Assembly (NCBI GenBank): GCA_023213315.1
Contig: JAKCPI010005457.1
Location: forward strand, 1 to 64,000
Direction: 5' to 3'
DNA: 64,000 bases
DNA from: Euborellia annulipes
Taxonomy: Eukaryota; Arthropoda; Insecta; Dermaptera; Anisolabididae
Below the pieces are notes generated by a model. The model had not been told where the DNA came from. It saw only the letters and a list, made by a program, of their open reading frames with translations, and searched no databases. The position numbers were made by a program, and so were the translations under genes. This document shows, piece after piece, positions 46,407 to 59,600 of the stretch (position 1 is the stretch's first letter; every line of letters begins with the position of its first letter).

Positions 46407-48590
46407 TATGCTATTATAAAAATTAAAATAAATTATTATATATATTTAAATAAATTTGTAATTGAAATCACATTATTAATAAAAATTAATTAAATTAAAA
46501 TCAAAATCGAGAAAATTTGAAGAGAGCAATGTGATGATAGCAACAAAAGGAAGATTAATTGAGAAATTAGCAACTTTGTAATTAAAAATTCATTTTACAA
46601 GCTTGCATATAAAATTAAAAAAAATATGTATAATTTAAAAAAAAATAAAAATTCTTAATTATTAGTAAATATAATTTCTTTTAAAAATATAAAAAACATA
46701 CTGATTTTTATACCCTGATTTCTATCTATAGTCTTTTTTTATTTAAATCTCTGGAGAAAATAGAAATCACCGTTGAAAACTTCATTGTCGATTTATTGAC
46801 AAATTCATCATTATTTTAATTTAAAATAATAATAATTTATGTGAATATATGGAAATAAATTATTTCCTAAATAAAATTTGGAAATAAATCTCCAATAATG
46901 GATATGCCATATCCCATTTATAAAGGTTAGATCTTTATAAATATTCTTATTATTAATTTTAATAAGAAATTAGATTATGTAAACATTTATCTTTTTTTCT
47001 CATTTTTAATATAATTAGATCATTTATATCGGATAAGAAAAGTTCGTAATCATATAAACACAAAAAATAATTTCCTTTTGTTACATTTTTATAAGTGAAA
47101 AATTGTTTAAATATAAAAACAAACTCAATGTAATAAAAGTCACCATGAATGAGGTTATAAATTATTGTTCTAACAATTATGTAATTATAAATAAAAAACA
47201 CCCCCTTGTTTTAAGGTTCAAATTGATTCTATTTCTGCTTTTCTAAATTATCTTTATAATGTTTTTAAGATATTCATAAATGCAATTTCTAAATAGATCA
47301 TCAATGAATCTTACCCTTCCGTCAGATGCAAATAATACCTCTACTGTTTTAATTAGAAATCCCATGCATTTGAGTATGTTTAAAAACCTCTAGGTTCTTT
47401 AATCATATGAATTATCATTATAATTCACCTCTTCTTCTTGCATGCTGCTTTAACAGTCTAGAAAGCCATTTCATTGAAACCTTCGGTTAGAGATTTTATA
47501 AAACTAATGCACCCTTTTCCATTCTTTCTTTTTTTCACAAAATTCAAGTATCTTCCCTATCCACAATTCCCATTCTTCAAAATTTTAATTTCTGATTACT
47601 ATTGGGTTAATCTATAACTTTATTTCTAATTATATATTAATTAATACTAAAGCTTTTCCAAAATTATTAACACTCTAATATTATTATTTTTTTTATTGGT
47701 AGTAGTAGGATTTCCCAGGAGTAGAACCCCGTGGGAAAATTTCTTTGCTCTGCAGTTTGGTTCAAAGCCTTGGAGTTTTCGGGTTCTACTCAGGAAATAT
47801 TCGCTCAACTCAACCAACCAGAAGATAAATAACAATCCATTAAATAATTGAATAGTCATATATTAAAAAAAAGGGTGACCAGAAATTAAGTTTTTTATTT
47901 TTTTTTTTTGGAAGAATCGAAAATAAAATTATTTTTATGGTTAATATATTTTAATTGCTGATGTTTCAGGATACAATTGGGTCCCTCTTCAGGACAATTA
48001 AGTGCCATTTGTATTTTTTACCACCTAATTTTCCAGAAGCAGAGTTTCGATAATAAAAAAAATTGAAACTTTTGAAAGAAAAAAGATTTACAATTACTAA
48101 CGAGAATAAAGGAAATTGATTCTAACTACCCAAATTTGTTAAATTGTTTTTTTTTTTGATAAAGCACACTTCTCGTCTACAATCCTCACACTCCCTGATG
48201 ATAGAATTTTAACCAGACATGGAATTTATAAATGCTAAATCGAGTTTGCTGATGACTACGCCGCAGTGAATCCAAGACCCAAGCCTAGAAACATTCATCA
48301 ACCAACTCTGCACTTTAAAAATTCACAGAAAAGCTAATAATTAAAAAAAAAAAACTATTTTGGGCTGAAAATGGATGGAATATATACAGAAGGATCCATA
48401 AGAGTGTTTACACTGTTTGTGATTAAATAATTTCTAAACGAAAAGACATTCAGTCACTAATCGAATGCGTAGTGTAGTGTAAGGGATTTAATTAGTCGTG
48501 GTTAGCGGAAATCCTCACGTTCACATGGATTAGCGGGCTTTTTACATCGACAGGACTCTCTCTACCCGGATGGTGGGTGGGTCGAAGAGG
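46407..48590. other. AT-rich spacer, no gene seen
   Basis: Upstream of MRPS28 the sequence is very AT-rich. At 47700-47810 there is a short inverted repeat (TTTCCCAGGAGTAGAACCCC and GGGTTCTACTCAGGAAAT). No coding exon was identified. Confidence 0.4.
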
Positions 48591-48599
48591 TGCCGTCGG

Positions 48600-51330
48600 T
48601 CTACTTTTTTGACCTCCCTCTGGGAGTAAAGTGTGTCGACAAAGAGGCTTGTGTTGTCATGCCACAGCCGTCGTTCGGTCTGCAATTCAGCGCTATGGGC
48701 TTTGTATGCTCATTTCGAATACATACCATAACCCTCTCTCATAGTCTTCTTCTTCCTCTTCTTAAGGTGCCGTCTCCCTTCGGAGTTTGGCATAGCCTTA
48801 AAGCCGGTGCCGACGTCGAGGAGAACCAGAACCCCTCGCGCAGGTTTATCAGCCAGACGCTCCGTTTTTCGCAGATCTTTCCTTCCATTATAAAATGAAG
48901 CATTGAGTATCTCTCGCCACAAAGAACATGCCCAAAATAGTCCAGCTTCCGCCTCTTTACGTTGAACATTAGTTCCGTGTTTTATTCATAGGTAGCACTT
49001 GCTGGTTGCTAACTTTCTCTACACAGTAGATGCGGAGCATTCTTCTGTACCCACATTTCGAATGCGTCTACTATTTTGCGCAGGTCCATGATTCCACTCC
49101 ATAGAAGAATGTCGAGAACACAAAAAGCTCCGAGCCCTCAGTTGAAGGTTGAGATTCTTGTAGTCGAAGAGCTGGCGACAAAAATGGTCGAGTTTTGATG
49201 GTTGTCATGGTAACAAGATATAAACAGTGTTTCCTTTCATATGAATTATAAATTTTATCCCTCTATATCTCTCGAACCGTTCATTTTAGCGTGATTATGT
49301 ACTAGATCATTTTTGTTTGTAATTTAATTTCGATTATTTTTGTATAGATGAATTTTTGCGGAAAGCTGCATAGTTTTCGAGATATTTGCGAAAAACCATC
49401 TTCCCGCAACTTTACTGGCTTATTCCCGCCATAAGACCCCAGTAGTGGAACTGCTGACTCTAGAGCAGTGGTTCCCAACCTTTTGAAGTCCACGGCACGC
49501 CAAAGGCGCGATGGGAATAACATTACACACTTGGGGCACACGTCCTCCCCCCCCCCCCGGAAAACGAAATTTTTTTTCCTTTCCGTGAGAGGCGCGATGG
49601 GAATAACATTACACACTTGGGGCACACGTCCTCCCCCCCCCCCCGGAAAACGAAATTTTTTTTTTCCTTTCCGTGAAAATCTTTTGATCTTTTTTTAGCA
49701 ATGCTAAATTTTCTTCCGCACTCTGGAAATTTTTGCCGCTTACGTTAAAATAATGTGGCTTCTTTATTTATTTATTTTTTTTACTTTCTCTTACCTATGT
49801 ATATATGTAATATATATATAGAGAGAGAAAGTATTGGTTTCATGTCAAAAATTCGATGTCGAGATTTTGATGGATCTTCACGTTTTGAGGTCCCCTGAAT
49901 CCAAAAAAGTGGTTTTCGCGACATGGTCTGTCTGTGGGTGGGTGGGTGGGTGGGTGTGTGGGTGGGTGTGTGTGTTCACTTTTAAGCATGAAGGAATTGA
50001 GCTACGAGGTTGAAATTTTATATTTAAGTTAAACACCTCCCGGGACCGGAAAAATAAGCTTTTAATCAAAATCGGCCAAAGAGTACTAGTACTTTACTGA
50101 TGTACTTTTTCAGTTTTTTTCGATTTTCTCAAAATTCGCTCTAACGATTTTGATTAAAATTCAAAAATCAATTATTTTTTAGATGCTCTTTCAAATGTAT
50201 ATTCTCGTTTTGCTATCGAAATTGTTTGAAGCCCACTTTACTCTTGTGCTTCATAGGAAAGATAGGAGAAATGGTTGCCATGGTTACGAAATATAAATAT
50301 TTTCCCATACTTATAAATTTTACATCTGAATTCAAATATTCCCTACTGCCGGGAACTAAATACATGTCGACACAAAAAATCTGGTGTGACAAGCACAGTA
50401 CACAACTTTCGATTACCGAAGGTAAGAGAAAGTTGTGTGCTGTGCGCCAGTCACACCAGATTTTTTGTTTATCTAAATATCTCACGGCACCCCTTCGCCA
50501 TTCTCGCGGCACCCAAGGGTGCAGCGAGATATTTAGGTAAAAAAAAAAGATGCGGAAAAAATAAAGTTTTCCTCGAAAAAAGGTGAAATGATTTAAACGA
50601 GAGTCAAAAATTTTCCGCAGGATGGAAAAGCTTCAGCTTTGATTAAAAAAAAAAATAATAATAATAAAAAGGTAAAATGATTTACAGAGCAGAAAAAAAA
50701 AATTTTTTTGCATAAACGGCAAAAATTTCATTCCCCTAAAAAGAAAAGATAAAATGATTTGCATGTAAGGGAAAAAAATTTTCCGCAGTGCGATAAAAAT
50801 TTAGTGTAAAGGGAAACAATTTTACCGGATGGCGGAAGGGTGCCCCTAGTGTGTAATGTTATTCCCAACGCACTTTTAGGGTGCCGTGAACTTCAAAAGG
50901 TTGGGAAACACTGCTCTAGAGTATCTTTCCATCACTAAAATGCAACCTATTCTGAAAATATTAGCCTTCAGAAAACTCTTGCACATTTTCGACGCCAGCT
51001 CTTGGACTATTGTTAGTCAGTAGAGGACGGAGAAAACATTTCTCTTAATTTCTTCAGCGCAGGTTCTTTCATCGTTAAATTTCCTGACCTGTTCTTTTCG
51101 CTGGTTCTCACTAATCAACGATGGTCTTTGAGTGGTGGATTTAGACACAAGCTATTTGGACTTGTTTTTTATTTTTTTTGCGATGTATGCATTGACCCTT
51201 TCAAGCATTTGTTGTTGATCAGATGTTATTAGAGCGGTATCGTCCGCTTAACGAATGTTGTTAATTAATAACCCCATTTTCGACGATACCTTCAGTGCAG
51301 TCTTCAGAGACCATTCAATTTCCGTAAATT
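48600..51330 (-). pseudogene. RTE-clade LINE remnant, minus strand, split by insertions
   Basis: On the minus strand 51250-51190 reads ADDTALITSDQQQMLERVNA, the reverse transcriptase catalytic box (family YADD), with the Tyr codon replaced by a stop. Downstream, 48969-48830 reads KRRKLDYFGHVLCGERYSML and EGKICEKRSV, the usual RTE C terminus. The two parts are separated by the hAT element at 49466-50913 and by about 270 bp of other sequence (about 49190-49457). Frames are broken, so it is dead. Confidence 0.72.
49466..50913. mobile_element. hAT-type element (CAGTGGTTCCCAACCTTTTG ends), 1448 bp
   Basis: Inverted ends CAGTGGTTCCCAACC and GGTTGGGAAACACTG, flanked by CTCTAGAG (49458-49465, 50914-50921). 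It includes two tandem copies of about 85 bp (49500-49680), the dispersed repeat of 18240-18680 (49785-50240) and the GGTGTGAC hairpin (50363-50468). No transposase is present. A truncated relative is at 52628-52880. Confidence 0.9.
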
Positions 51331-51685
51331 TCAAGCAATTTGAGAAATTCCTTTTGTGAATAAATTCTTTTTCTTCAAAAGTTTACAATTTTTACAATAT
51401 CTTGAGACTCTGAAACAAAATATTTCATTAATTAGCCTGCCTGTTCCTCCAGAAATTGAATAAAACATTTCCTATTGGTTTTATCAGGTTTTATTTAGCG
51501 AGAATAAAAGGCTAGATCAGAGGAGAAGAGGTAGGATAGGGGGGAGAGGGGGGAATAAAGTCAGCCGACCCCGCACCGCCCGAATAATAAGGGCGAGGAC
51601 AGAAGAAGAAGAGGTCCCCCCCCAATCCCTCTCTGGTCATCCATTTGCTTTAAAGTAAATATATTTTTTTTTGTTCTTGTTCTAG

Positions 51686-54600
51686 GTCCACTTTACAGAT
51701 GCTGTTTTTGTGAAACATCTTTTATTAGTATTTTTTTTTTGAATAAACATTTGGCCAAATGTGAAAATTTAAAAATAATGTGTATCTTAAAAGAAAAATT
51801 AAAATTACAATCAAAACCAATAATAAAAAATGGTAATTTATTTATTCAAATTCAATTATAAAAAGAAGTTTAGTGAAGTGTGGGTGGCGTGCGCTTCCAT
51901 TAGGGAGACGGGAAAACTTGAAAAAAAAAAAAAAAAAAATTCGCTCTTTATAAAAATAAAAGTCTCACCGAAGTGCAATGTGAAAATTTCAAAAGTTAGG
52001 ACGATAAGGAGAAAAAAAAGAGCTTCCTTTTTCTCTCTCACCTCTTCAATTTATTGTAAATATTTCGTCTCCTGTACAGGTGCCATCTTCAGTGCATATA
52101 TGAATTTTTTGAGAGAGATTGTCAATATTATAAAAATTTTTGAGAAAAATTGAGCGCATAGGCTTCGTGTCTGGATGCTCTACGCTCTATGCAGGGAGAT
52201 TTTTAGAGAATTGAAAATTCAAACATTGCCTGGTGTACTTATATACCAGGCGATGATGTACCTGAGTATGAGATCCGGTGAATTCCCCCGACTTAATTAT
52301 AACCATTGGGGGGACTTGCGTATTCCATCCCATAAGCTTTCCCGAAGTGAGAGGAATCCCATCTGCCTCTGTTCTCGGGTTTACAACCATTTGCCGGGAC
52401 AACTAAAGAGTCTATTTGGCACGCGGACATTCATGTCGTCGCTCCGTCACTTCCTGGTCCAGAAAAGCTATTACTCTTTGAAGGAGTACCTTGAGGAGAC
52501 GCTCAATTCTTGACTTGCTCGTGTAAATTAAAATGTTTAATGAGATATGTATTAAGTGATTGTAACGGACAACTTCCATACATATTATGTATGTCTTAAG
52601 GAAGGAATAAAATTATTATTATTATGTCAGAGTTTCCCAATCTATTGAAGTCCAGGGCACCCCAAAGGTGCGTTGGGAATAACATTACACACTAGGGGCA
52701 CCCTTCCTTTTTTTCCCCCTCTAGCAAAACCAAAAGAAATTTTTTCCGCTCTGCGTTTAGCAAATCTTAGTTTTTTAACAATACTTGATTTTTTTCCGCC
52801 TCTTTATTTTATTTATTTATTTTTTTTTTGTCTAAATATCTCGCGGCACCCCTTAGGCATTCTCGAGGCACCCTTGGGTCAATATGATCATATTCTGGCG
52901 TAGAGCATCCAGACACGAAGGCCATGCGCTCAATTTTTCTCTAAAAATTTTTTTATAATATTGACAATCTCTTTCAAAAAATTCATAATATGCACTGAAG
53001 ATGGCACCTGTATATGAGCCGAAGTGGTGGGAGAAGAAAAGGAAGCCGTTTTTTCTCCTTATCGTCCTAACCAACGATTCCCAGCTTAATACAGTTACTG
53101 GGTTTTTATTTTTAGCTTATGTATATTTTAACGTTAATAGAGCTATGGCACAAACTGACACAAAATGTTTGGGTCATAGGTTTAATAACATTGAAACGCG
53201 CATATGCTAAAAATAAAAATCTTTTGAAACTTAACCTTGTGTTATTTATTTAATCTATATAAGAAGATTCCAATTCTTTGGATTATATTAAAAATAATTT
53301 CAATAAATTTTTCAAATTATTTTGATTATATCGTCAAAGTAGTGTGCCATTCTTGGAAAAATTTAATAAAAGTCACTGCAAGAATGCAGGAACGGCCCCG
53401 GAGATATTCAAAGTGTTGTACCACAATCCCCAATTATTTTTTGTAAAACAAAATAAAGCCCTCTCCCGTGGAACAATGATAGAGATGATCATCACCTTCA
53501 TGTTCTAAGCATTCCATTCAGAGCGATAAAAATTTATTTAAATAGATTCTGGATGGAGATCAAATGTCAAAATCAGACAAAGAAAAAACTAAAGGAAGAG
53601 AAGGGCAAGATTTTTTTTTTTTAAATTCGTTTAAGGACTTTTTCGGCATCGGAGGCCCGTCCCTATTATTTCAATTGGTTGATTGAAATAAATTTTATCA
53701 CGATTCGAACCCGCGACCCTTGGTACAAATGGCCATCACGTTGACCCACTACACCAAGGCAGAGGGGCTGGTTGATTGGATTGTATTTATTTCTTCGGTC
53801 ATTAATTTTATCTTCATCAGATAGATGTCTCTAACGAACGCAAAAACGATTAATATCCGAGAGTTCTGATTAAGATGGAATTAATTATCAAAATGCTTAG
53901 TTAATTTAAACACATGTTATGTTTTGTCTAGGGAAAAATAAACATTCGGATGCAAAGATTTTTCCTTATAATTAAAATATAACAAATTGAATTGTTTTTG
54001 TTTTTAGAACCTCCACCTTTGAAATACGAAGATGTTATCAAAAATGAAAATTATGTCGTCGGCCCAGAAGTCCAGGATCAATCAGGCGAGAATCGATATT
54101 TTTGTGATAAATGTTATCGTGGCTTCGCCCAATTGTGCCATTTACGGCAACACCAGATGATGCACACCGGTGAGAGACCCTACGCCTGCAAGGATTGCAA
54201 CAAAACATTCAATCAGAAAAGCAATCTCAATACCCATATTTCGTTAGTTCATAAAAAAGAGAAACCCTTTCAATGTGAAATCTGCTTGCGGACGTTTAGC
54301 CTTAAGTGCATTCTCCAAACGCATACTCGAGTACATTCGGGTGAAAAACCCTACGCGTGTCCTCAATGCCCTTTGAAATTCTCACAAAAAGGGAGTCTCA
54401 ATTCACATTTACGCATACATACTGGCGAGAAACCGTTCTCTTGCATGCATTGCCCTTTGAAATTCACTCAAAAGGGCGGACTTGACCAACACCTTAGGAT
54501 CCATTTCGATCTCAAGCCATTCATCTGCAATTATTGTAATAAGACTTTTAGACAAAGATCCAATTTAAATACACATTTGAAAACGCATAAATGTTCCTAA
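51686..54600 (+). CDS. C2H2 zinc-finger gene E (6 fingers), first exon not found
   Basis: Exon 51686-51832 codes the shared N-terminal module GPLYRCCFCETSFIS..KHLAKCENLKIM, bordered by a tctag acceptor and a gtaatt donor, phase 1 on both sides. The last exon 54008-54600 starts EPPPLKYED and has six C2H2 fingers with standard HTGEKP linkers (YFCDKC to HLKTHKCS). The product is at least 246 residues. A first exon like those of genes D and F (short, ending Y-P-x-Y-Q-G) is expected upstream but I could not place it. The fingers are more diverged and less repetitive than in A-C, so this is an older gene. The intron carries a LINE 3' end (51870-52626) and a hAT fragment. Confidence 0.82.
51870..52626 (+). 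mobile_element. non-LTR retrotransposon 3' end
   Basis: Frame 52175-52513 contains DLRIPSHKLSRSERNP and RVYNHLPGQLKSLF, which match the region C-terminal to the reverse transcriptase in many arthropod LINEs. It ends near a stop before a (ATT)n tail (about 52612-52626). The 5' side is truncated. Part of it (52010-52190) is repeated in reverse complement at 52885-53060. Confidence 0.7.
53635..53775 (-). mobile_element. tRNA-headed SINE fragment
   Basis: On the minus strand TGGTGTAGTGGGTCAACGTG (A-box region) is followed by GGTTCGAATCG (B box) with normal spacing. It lacks a cloverleaf acceptor stem that I could pair, so it is not called as a tRNA gene. Confidence 0.65.
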
Positions 54601-56690
54601 ACTTTCAATAGTAAAATTTTATTAATCATCAAAATGGCTTTTAAATATCAATTTTTGCATCATACTTAAGTCAATCATTTTAATTTTAAATAAATGGAAA
54701 TAAAAATAAAATTTATTGTTTATTGAATAAAAGGAATTTGTTTTGAAAAAGCTTCTAGTTTTCAAAACAAAACGCCAATTCTTTATATCGTTTAAGATAA
54801 ATATTTGTTTTAAGTGGGCATTAGGGTGGATAGAGCTAGAAATAAAAACTACGCCACCCTCGAACGTTTTATCTGCACAGGAAGACTGCATGAATGCTAA
54901 CAGCTCTAACATTATTCGCGCTTTTTCGATAAATTGGTGAGCATCGTCTTCCTTGGTAGAATAAAATGTTCAAATGCGAATTAATGGGCCACCCTAATGA
55001 ACACACGCTTGCACACACTAGACCTAGAAAGCTGAAATTTTACTAAGATAACGGCCTCGTATAAAATAAATAATCAGAACACCCTCTCTGGGTACGTTTG
55101 GTCCTTCCCGGACTCTAACTGGGCGACTCGTTGCTTCACACTTTGTTTTTTGCAAATTTAAATTTTCATTTTTCAAAGAAAGTTAAAAAAGAAAACCGAA
55201 TCTTGAAATATTTTATCCATAAATAACGAATACCGATTGTATTAATTTATCTTATTTATATTATAGTTTTATACATATAAGTCTTATATATATATATACA
55301 CATTTTATATCTACTTGATGATATATAGAAATATTTTTATTTTTACTTTTGATATAACTAGTCTATATTTTTTTTATTTTTATTTATATTTTCCTGTCTT
55401 CAAAAAAATCCCTTTGAAAGGGTAGCGGCTCTCGGGAATTTCACTTGATTTGCTCTAAAATCTATAAAAATAGCTGGAACAGTGGCGAATTTACACATAG
55501 CCGAGGCGTTTGTGATTTTCGAAATGCTTTAAATTGGAAAAATATTAAATCCGCCATTGATGTTAAAAAAAATGAAATTTTTGTATTCAGAAACCGAAAA
55601 ATCGATTTCGAAATTCGATAAAAGATCGACTGTGAAATTTTTGAGGCCGTCTACCCTTTTGCCCGCCTTCTCTTACTCTTTTTATTGTATCTTTTGAGAA
55701 TGGTTTGGGAGGAAGAAACACATTTTCACCATCATCAAAAAAAAAAATGCCTTTTATTAATTTGATGACGATATTTTTGTATATAAATATTCTTTTTTTA
55801 ATTACTATAGATATATTATATTCTAATTTTTTTGATATTGGTAGACTCGTGTCCAATTATTTCTCCTCCACTCGTTCCGAAAGATGAAATCAATGTTTAG
55901 GCATTTTATCTGCATTATAACATTTAACATTCCCAATTGTATTAAAATCAGAATGTAGAAAGAAGCGTAGTTGTGGCAAAAAATATTAATAAAAGTTTAA
56001 AAGAAAAAAAAAATATTTATTTATATCTGAATCCTTTTAAATTTTAATTTATAATCCAATATCATTAATCACAAAGACTTCGCTCCATGGGGCCGTTTGA
56101 TTATTGTAATAATATATAACCTAAGTTACTCTCAGAAAATTGGAGATTAGCCCAAAATTATATACTAAGGGTTATATTTTTTGTTCAACTTGTTTTGTTA
56201 TTAGAAAATAAAATAGTCTTTTTCTTTTAAAAATCTAGAGAAATAATTTTGAACCAGCCGCGGCACCCGCCGGGGTTCGCCCCCCCCCCTGGACCCCCGC
56301 TAACAGGCTTAGGCCCGCCTGGGGCGGACTCTCGCCTTTTCTTAATATATAATTCGCTAATGTCCGTCTGTCTGTCACGCTCTATTTAAGCAACTTCCCG
56401 TTGGAATTTTGAAATGAAATTTTATTGCATAAAGAGGACATTCTAGAGATTATTTTCATCCCGAAATTGCTTCATTTTGAATTTGCATCTCTCGTCGATC
56501 GTTGCGCTCTCTAGGCGCCGTTTAGAGGAAACAGATCACTCTGAATTTTTGACATTTATCAAGTCTCTGATCAAAATCAACGCCGTTAAAGCCATTCAGC
56601 CATTAAAAGACTAAATAAATTGAAATATCTTTCAATAAATTATATTTATACCAAATTATCCAGTAATAATACTCATAATTATAAATAATT
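54601..56690. other. gene E-gene F spacer
   Basis: No coding exon seen. It contains AT-rich runs, short open frames without motifs, and a copy of the dispersed CAACTTCCCGTTGG repeat at 56250-56450 with a GC-rich CGCCCCCCCCCCTGG run. Confidence 0.4.
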
Positions 56691-59600
56691 ATGGAGGTTG
56701 ATATAGTGATTAAACCTGAATATCCAACATATCAAGGTTAGTATTTCAATCCCATCGGTTCTTTTATTGTTTGGAATATAAAACTATTTTTCTTTTTAAA
56801 TATTTATCATTAAATATTATATAACCATCAATAAATATAAATAGGTTAATACATTTTATCAATTTAATATATTAAAATGGTAATGAATTATTAATTTTTT
56901 TTAGGTCTCTTATTTAGATGTTGCCACTGTGAGATGATGTTTATTAGCCGAGAATTCCTTGAAAAACATCATAAAAAATGTGAAAATTTTAATATTATGT
57001 CCATCTTAAAAACAAAATTGAAATTGAAAAATTCAGAATTGAAAACTACAGAAAAAAGTAAGCTGCATAGAGGTGGAATTTTATATCCACTATTGATCTA
57101 TCCCTATATATTTTGTTTTTTTTGTTATTTATTAGAATTCCTTATAAGTGAGTGGTGAAAAAACAATAATTATTTTTTGTTTTGTTGATTTTATTTTGAC
57201 TGGCAGTTGCAATGGTATCTCACCATCATCTTCAGGCCTAAAGATACAAAAATTGTACTTATGTTCTTGAGGAATTAGCTATTACTTATTTATATTAGGT
57301 GTTTATAAATACCTAATATATATAAACAAAGAATTTGTTACTGTACAGGGTGGGGCAGAGCAACTTGCTTATTTTGAAATTCCTTAAAAGAAAAAGTAAT
57401 TCAGATGTTCATTTAATTCTTTCAAGTACAACATGTAAAGTTTATGTTTTTAAATACGTTATCAGGCAGATGGCGTCCGTTATTGTCAATACCCTGCGTT
57501 AATCTGTTTCTGAATATAGTGATTAAACCAGAATTTCGTCCAACACTTTCAAGGATATCGACGGGTGTGTTGCCTAATGTTGTTCTCTAAGGTGATTCGG
57601 GTCTTAGGTCCTAAGACCCTGGGTCACCTTTACATAAACTTACATGTTGTACTTGAAAGAATCAAATGGATATCTGCATTACTTTTTCTTTTAATGAATT
57701 TCAAAATAAGCAAGTTGCTCTGCCCCACCCTGTACAGTGAGGGACAATATTAAGTCCCACCCATGCGTTTTCTACTTGTGATTATTTCATTGTTTTTATA
57801 AAAGAAAATGAAAATCTTTATTTGGAAATTTTCTAGGTTTGTACAATGAAAGTTTCCATTAAAAAATATATATATATTTTTTTTTTTAAACAAAGAAATA
57901 ATCTCAAGTAGAAAATGCATGGGTGGGACTTAATATTGAATCTCACTGTACAATAACAACTTCTTTGTTTCGAAAACTTATATTCAATATATTTATACAC
58001 ACCCAATATAATTAAGTAATAACTAATTCCTCAAAAATATTTGTACAAACCCATATTTAGTTCATATTTGCAATATTTTTAAAAGAAGCTAAAAGTACAA
58101 TCAGCACTGCTAGTCAGGGTGCGCCCCCCCCCCCTTATTTTTCTGAACTAGTATCTGATCCACTGGGGAAGTAAAATTTTAAGTTTTTTGGTAAATTAAT
58201 TTAGCGCAAACCGGAGCGATAAGGGCCAGTTCGCTTTGATGTCCGCACTGTACTGGTTTGCACTTACAAGGGAAGGGTACGACCTTGGGATTTTTTTGGG
58301 ATGAGACTTCGGGTAATGATTGTACTTCTTTAGGGGGTTCACCCCTTGGAATAGTAACGCGCAACGCTCAATAGATTCGGAGAAAATGACGTTTAAAAAA
58401 TTCAAAGTCAGCTTATATACTAGTGAGGTTTTTCATATGACAATGGCGAAATAGTCTAGTAGGTAGCGTGTCTACCTACCAAATGAGCGCTTGGGTCCTG
58501 GCCCTCCACGATTTTTTTTTTTTTTATAAAAAAAAATTATTTTATTGTTAACAAACAAACATCATTTACGTTCACAAAAAATTTTCTATTAATAATAATC
58601 TATAATATTAAATAGTAAATTTATTTAATTGTAAAAATAATAAAATAAATATTTTAATAAAAAAAAAAAATAATTCGTGCACGGGATTCGAACCCCAAGC
58701 GCCCATTTGGTAGGAAGACACGCTACCTACTAGACTATTTCACCATTGTCATATGAAAAGCCTCACTAGTATATAAGCTGACTGAATTTTTAACGCCATT
58801 TTCTATTGAGCGTTGCGCGTTACTATTCCAAGGGGTGAACCCCCTAAAGAAGTACAATCATTACCCGAAGTCTCATCCCAAAAAATAAAATCCCAAGGCC
58901 GTGCCCTCCCCTTGTTAGATTTAAACGTTTCCTCGCTACTATTTCTATTTTAATTAAGTCTAGTCTATTTATGTCTATTTAATTACCAGATTTTTTTAAA
59001 ATTTCTTTTTCCTTTTTCTTTAGAAGATGCCACCAAAAATGAGAGCAATCGAAGCGATAATGATTATTATTGTGAAAAATGTTTTTGCGGATTCCTCAAT
59101 TACGAAGCTTATAACGTGCACATGTCATTGCACAGGGAGAGTCGTCCATTTAAATGCCCGGATTGTCCTGAAACTTATAAATATAAGACATGCCTTCAGA
59201 CACATATTTTAACAAGACATAAAAAAGAAGGGAATTTCCTATGCGAGGTTTGTTTAAAAGTTTTTATCTATCAAAGTGATCTTGATAAACATACGCCAAT
59301 TCATTCAGAGCAAGGACCATTTTTATGTTCACAATGTCCAGGGAAATTTTCAAATAAAATCCTTTTAAAAAAACACATGACAGGGCATGTTGAAAAAAAA
59401 AATTATACCTGTCCGAAATGCCCGCTTGAATTCTCATACCGGAGTAATTTTAATCGGCATTTAATGAATCATGCAGAGGATCGAACATTACCTTGTCCGA
59501 AATGTCCATGGAAATTCACAAGGCAAAGTGATCTCACTAAACATTTAGGAAGTCACTCAAGAGAGGAGAGTGTGTTCGATTGTCCTCAATGCCCTCTGAA

